Below are positions 49,897 to 51,579 of a DNA stretch of 51,579 nt, piece after piece. Below the pieces are notes generated by a model. The model was not told the origin of the DNA. It saw only the letters and a program-made list of their open reading frames with translations, and did no database searches. The position numbers were made by a program, and so were the translations under genes. The stretch is from RGDT01 sp964630925 (lineage in GTDB: Bacteria; Planctomycetota; Planctomycetia; Gemmatales; Gemmataceae): the NCBI GenBank assembly GCA_964630925.1, contig CAZVZK010000073.1, positions 1-51,579 on the forward strand, read 5' to 3'. Each line of letters starts with the position of its first letter. Positions within the stretch are counted from its first letter, which is position 1.

Positions 49897-51246
49897 ATGC
49901 TGCGGATTCTCCACGACAGACGCGAATGGCTGCGGGTGGCGCTCGGCGCCGCCGCGCTCGGCGGCGCGTCCGCGTCTGGCTCAGGCACGAGAACCGCCCG
50001 GGCACGCTCCGTCCTCATCGTCTACGCCGGCGGCGGGCAGAGCCACATCGACATGTGGGACCCCAAGCCAGACGCGCCGGCGGAGATCCGAGGCGTCTTC
50101 AAGCCCATCGCCACCAGCGTCCCCGGCACGCGCTTCTGCGAACACATGCCTCGGCTGGCGAAGTTGGCGCATCGGTTCGCCGTCGTGCGAAGCATGTCGC
50201 ACGACGACCTCGACCACGGGTCGGCGTGTTACTGGGCGCTCACCGGGCAGGCGCACGCCCGCAAGTCGTCCAACCCCCTGCCGAAGCCCGCCGACATGCC
50301 GACGATGGGCGCCATCGTACGGCGGCTGCGTCCCCACGGCGTGCTGCCGTACACGGCGGCCCACATCAACGGGCCCCTGCTCGCCCCGGAGCTGATCTCC
50401 GCCGGCCAGCACGCCGGGCTACTGGGGCGCTCCTTCGAGCCGCTCGTCGCCGGCGACGTGACGGACGGCGTTCCGGAATTGGCGGCGCTGGAGCCGCGAG
50501 GCGAGCTGCCGGCGGTGCGGCGGTCGCGGCGGCGGTCGCTGCTTGAGTCGCTGGAGCGGCACGCCGGGGATGACCCGCTGCGCCGGCAGGCGCACGCGCT
50601 GCTCGGCAGCAGCGTGGTGCGGTCGGCGTTCGACCTGTCACGAGAGCCGACGGCGGTGCGCGAGAGGTACGGCATGCACCGCTCGGGCCAGGCGGTGCTG
50701 CTTGGTCGGAGGCTGGTCGAGGCGGGGGTGCCGTACGTCGTGGCGTTCTACCACCCGTCGATCCGGGGGCAGGACAAGGAGCCGGACGACACGAACGCCT
50801 ACGGCTGGGACACGCACAACGACATCTTCGAGGCGCTGCGGGACCGCCTGCTGCCGCGTTTCGACCGGACGTTCGCGGCGCTGCTGGAGGACCTCTCTCA
50901 GCGCGGGCTGCTCGACTCGACGCTGGTGGTGTGTATGGGGGAGTTCGGGCGGGCGCCGCTGGTGGCGATGGAGAAGACGTTCGCGGGCTCGACGCCGGGG
51001 CGGAAGCACTGGGGGGGCGCGTACTCGATCGTGCTGGCGGGCGCGGGTGTGCGTGGCGGCAAGGTGATCGGGGCGACGGACCGGCGTGGGGCGTACCCGA
51101 CGACCACGGCGTACACGCCCGGCGACGTGTCGGCGACGATCTTCGACGCCATCGGCATCGACCCGGCGGGGCACTACCGCGACGCGCTGGACAGGCCGTA
51201 TCGGGTGAGCGAGGGCAAGGTGATCTCGGAGTTATACCGGCCCTGA
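49897..51246 (+). CDS. DUF1501 protein (planctomycete sulfatase-like fold)
   Basis: A 449-residue DUF1501 family protein. The start ATG 49897 gives a twin-arginine-type leader (DRREWLRVALGAAALGG), so it is probably exported folded. The family features are clear: VLIVYAGGGQSHIDMWDPKP, then RGVFKPIATSVPGTRFCEHM, HDDLDHGSACYWALTG, YGWDTHNDIFEALRDRLLP, VVCMGEFGRAPLV and GRKHWGGAYSIVLAGAGVRG. DUF1501 resembles alkaline-phosphatase/sulfatase folds. In planctomycetes it is usually paired with a DUF1549/DUF1553 cytochrome protein, which is not seen here. It starts divergently from the MBL gene, 117 nt away. Confidence 0.92.
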   Translation: MLRILHDRREWLRVALGAAALGGASASGSGTRTARARSVLIVYAGGGQSHIDMWDPKPDAPAEIRGVFKPIATSVPGTRFCEHMPRLAKLAHRFAVVRSMSHDDLDHGSACYWALTGQAHARKSSNPLPKPADMPTMGAIVRRLRPHGVLPYTAAHINGPLLAPELISAGQHAGLLGRSFEPLVAGDVTDGVPELAALEPRGELPAVRRSRRRSLLESLERHAGDDPLRRQAHALLGSSVVRSAFDLSREPTAVRERYGMHRSGQAVLLGRRLVEAGVPYVVAFYHPSIRGQDKEPDDTNAYGWDTHNDIFEALRDRLLPRFDRTFAALLEDLSQRGLLDSTLVVCMGEFGRAPLVAMEKTFAGSTPGRKHWGGAYSIVLAGAGVRGGKVIGATDRRGAYPTTTAYTPGDVSATIFDAIGIDPAGHYRDALDRPYRVSEGKVISELYRP

Positions 51247-51309
51247 CCGAAATCCCCGGCAGGAGAGGTCGCCGAGCGACACGCGGGCGGGGTTAGCGGG
51301 TACGGGCGA

Positions 51310-51579
51310 GCTGGGTGCCGCTCGTGGCCCTTGACGAGCCCCTCCTGCTTGTCGCGTTTGGCCTTGAAGAGGAAGCTGCCGGCCTTGTGGAAGGAGAGGC
51401 CCAGGCGTTCGAGGAGTTTGCGGGTGCCGGTGAGGGGGTAGGGCTTGCCGAAGGTGTCCTTGATGGTAACCGACCAGGCGGGTGTGGGCATGAGACGGGA
51501 GTAGACAGGTGGGATGGCCGGGGTGGTGCGGATTGCATTGCATTGCACCCCCCCAGGCAACCCCCTGCTCCGAAAATTT
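51310..51579 (-). mobile_element. IS630-like transposase N-terminal fragment
   Basis: On the minus strand a frame reads AWSVTIKDTFGKPYPLTGTR and then KLLERLGLSFHKAGSF, matching the winged-helix pattern of IS630-type transposases (F G x x Y ... LL x RLG x S). It diverges after KQEGLVK near 51325, and no DDE catalytic domain follows, so it is a broken element. The part before AWSVT (51472-51572) is the second copy of the repeat at 18648-18749. The assignment is from pattern recognition only and the element is cut by the window edge. Confidence 0.4.
51472..51572 (-). repeat. Dispersed repeat, copy 2
   Basis: About 101 bp matching 18648-18749 in inverted orientation, including the TGCAATGCAATGCAAT core. 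It forms the start of the IS630-like fragment. Confidence 0.75.

Overview
The window reads as chromosomal DNA of a high-GC planctomycete, most likely a member of the Gemmataceae. The reasons are two copies of the TIGR02996 (Gemmata-type) N-terminal domain, three Hanks-type Ser/Thr kinases with large C-terminal extensions, a DUF1501 protein with a twin-arginine leader, and many secreted or membrane proteins built from HEAT, LRR, WD40 and PQQ repeats. Genes lie on both strands in short operons, and several convergent pairs overlap at their 3' ends. This assignment rests on protein families read by eye; no database search was possible.

Layout. 1-4.5 kb: membrane Ser/Thr kinase, a HEAT-like protein and an unknown conserved protein. 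4.5-5.6 kb: gene-poor DNA with repeats, a tRNA-like half and a frameshifted LRR remnant. 5.8-11.2 kb: TIGR02996 protein, secreted LRR protein, polysaccharide deacetylase, leucyl/arginyl-tRNA-protein transferase, short-chain dehydrogenase and an RraA-like protein. 11.2-14.6 kb: an ApbE-DUF2271 fusion translationally coupled to a PepSY membrane protein, and a ParA-like ATPase with a membrane tail. 14.8-18.1 kb: a kinase-DUF4384 protein followed by a truncated pseudokinase-DUF4384 relative. 18.1-18.9 kb: gene graveyard with a deleted copy of an M20 peptidase, a HEAT fragment and a dispersed repeat. 19-32 kb: Rpn-like nuclease family protein, M20 peptidase, XRE regulator, tandem PilZ protein, HtrA protease, WD40, PQQ and HEAT proteins, a CcmH-like secreted protein, a third kinase and a small Ig-like protein.

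31.8-33.6 kb is the most unusual part. It holds a DUF1152 remnant, a 151-bp MITE-like element with TA target duplication and, above all, a tRNA-Arg(CCU) gene split immediately after the anticodon by a 701-nt group I intron. An HNH endonuclease is encoded on the opposite strand inside that intron.

33.8-51.6 kb: an S41 protease with an inactivated caspase-like domain, a lipoprotein, glycogen synthase, UbiE/MenG methyltransferase, a second TIGR02996 protein, a dual-specificity phosphatase, a release-factor-like protein, mannose-1-phosphate guanylyltransferase, a toxin-antitoxin pair bracketed by a duplicated piece of the manC 5' end, an outer-membrane protein interrupted at a G7/C7 tract, a di-haem cytochrome, membrane proteins, a UDP-sugar pyrophosphorylase with a metallo-beta-lactamase partner, a DUF1501 protein and a truncated IS630-like transposase remnant at the right edge.
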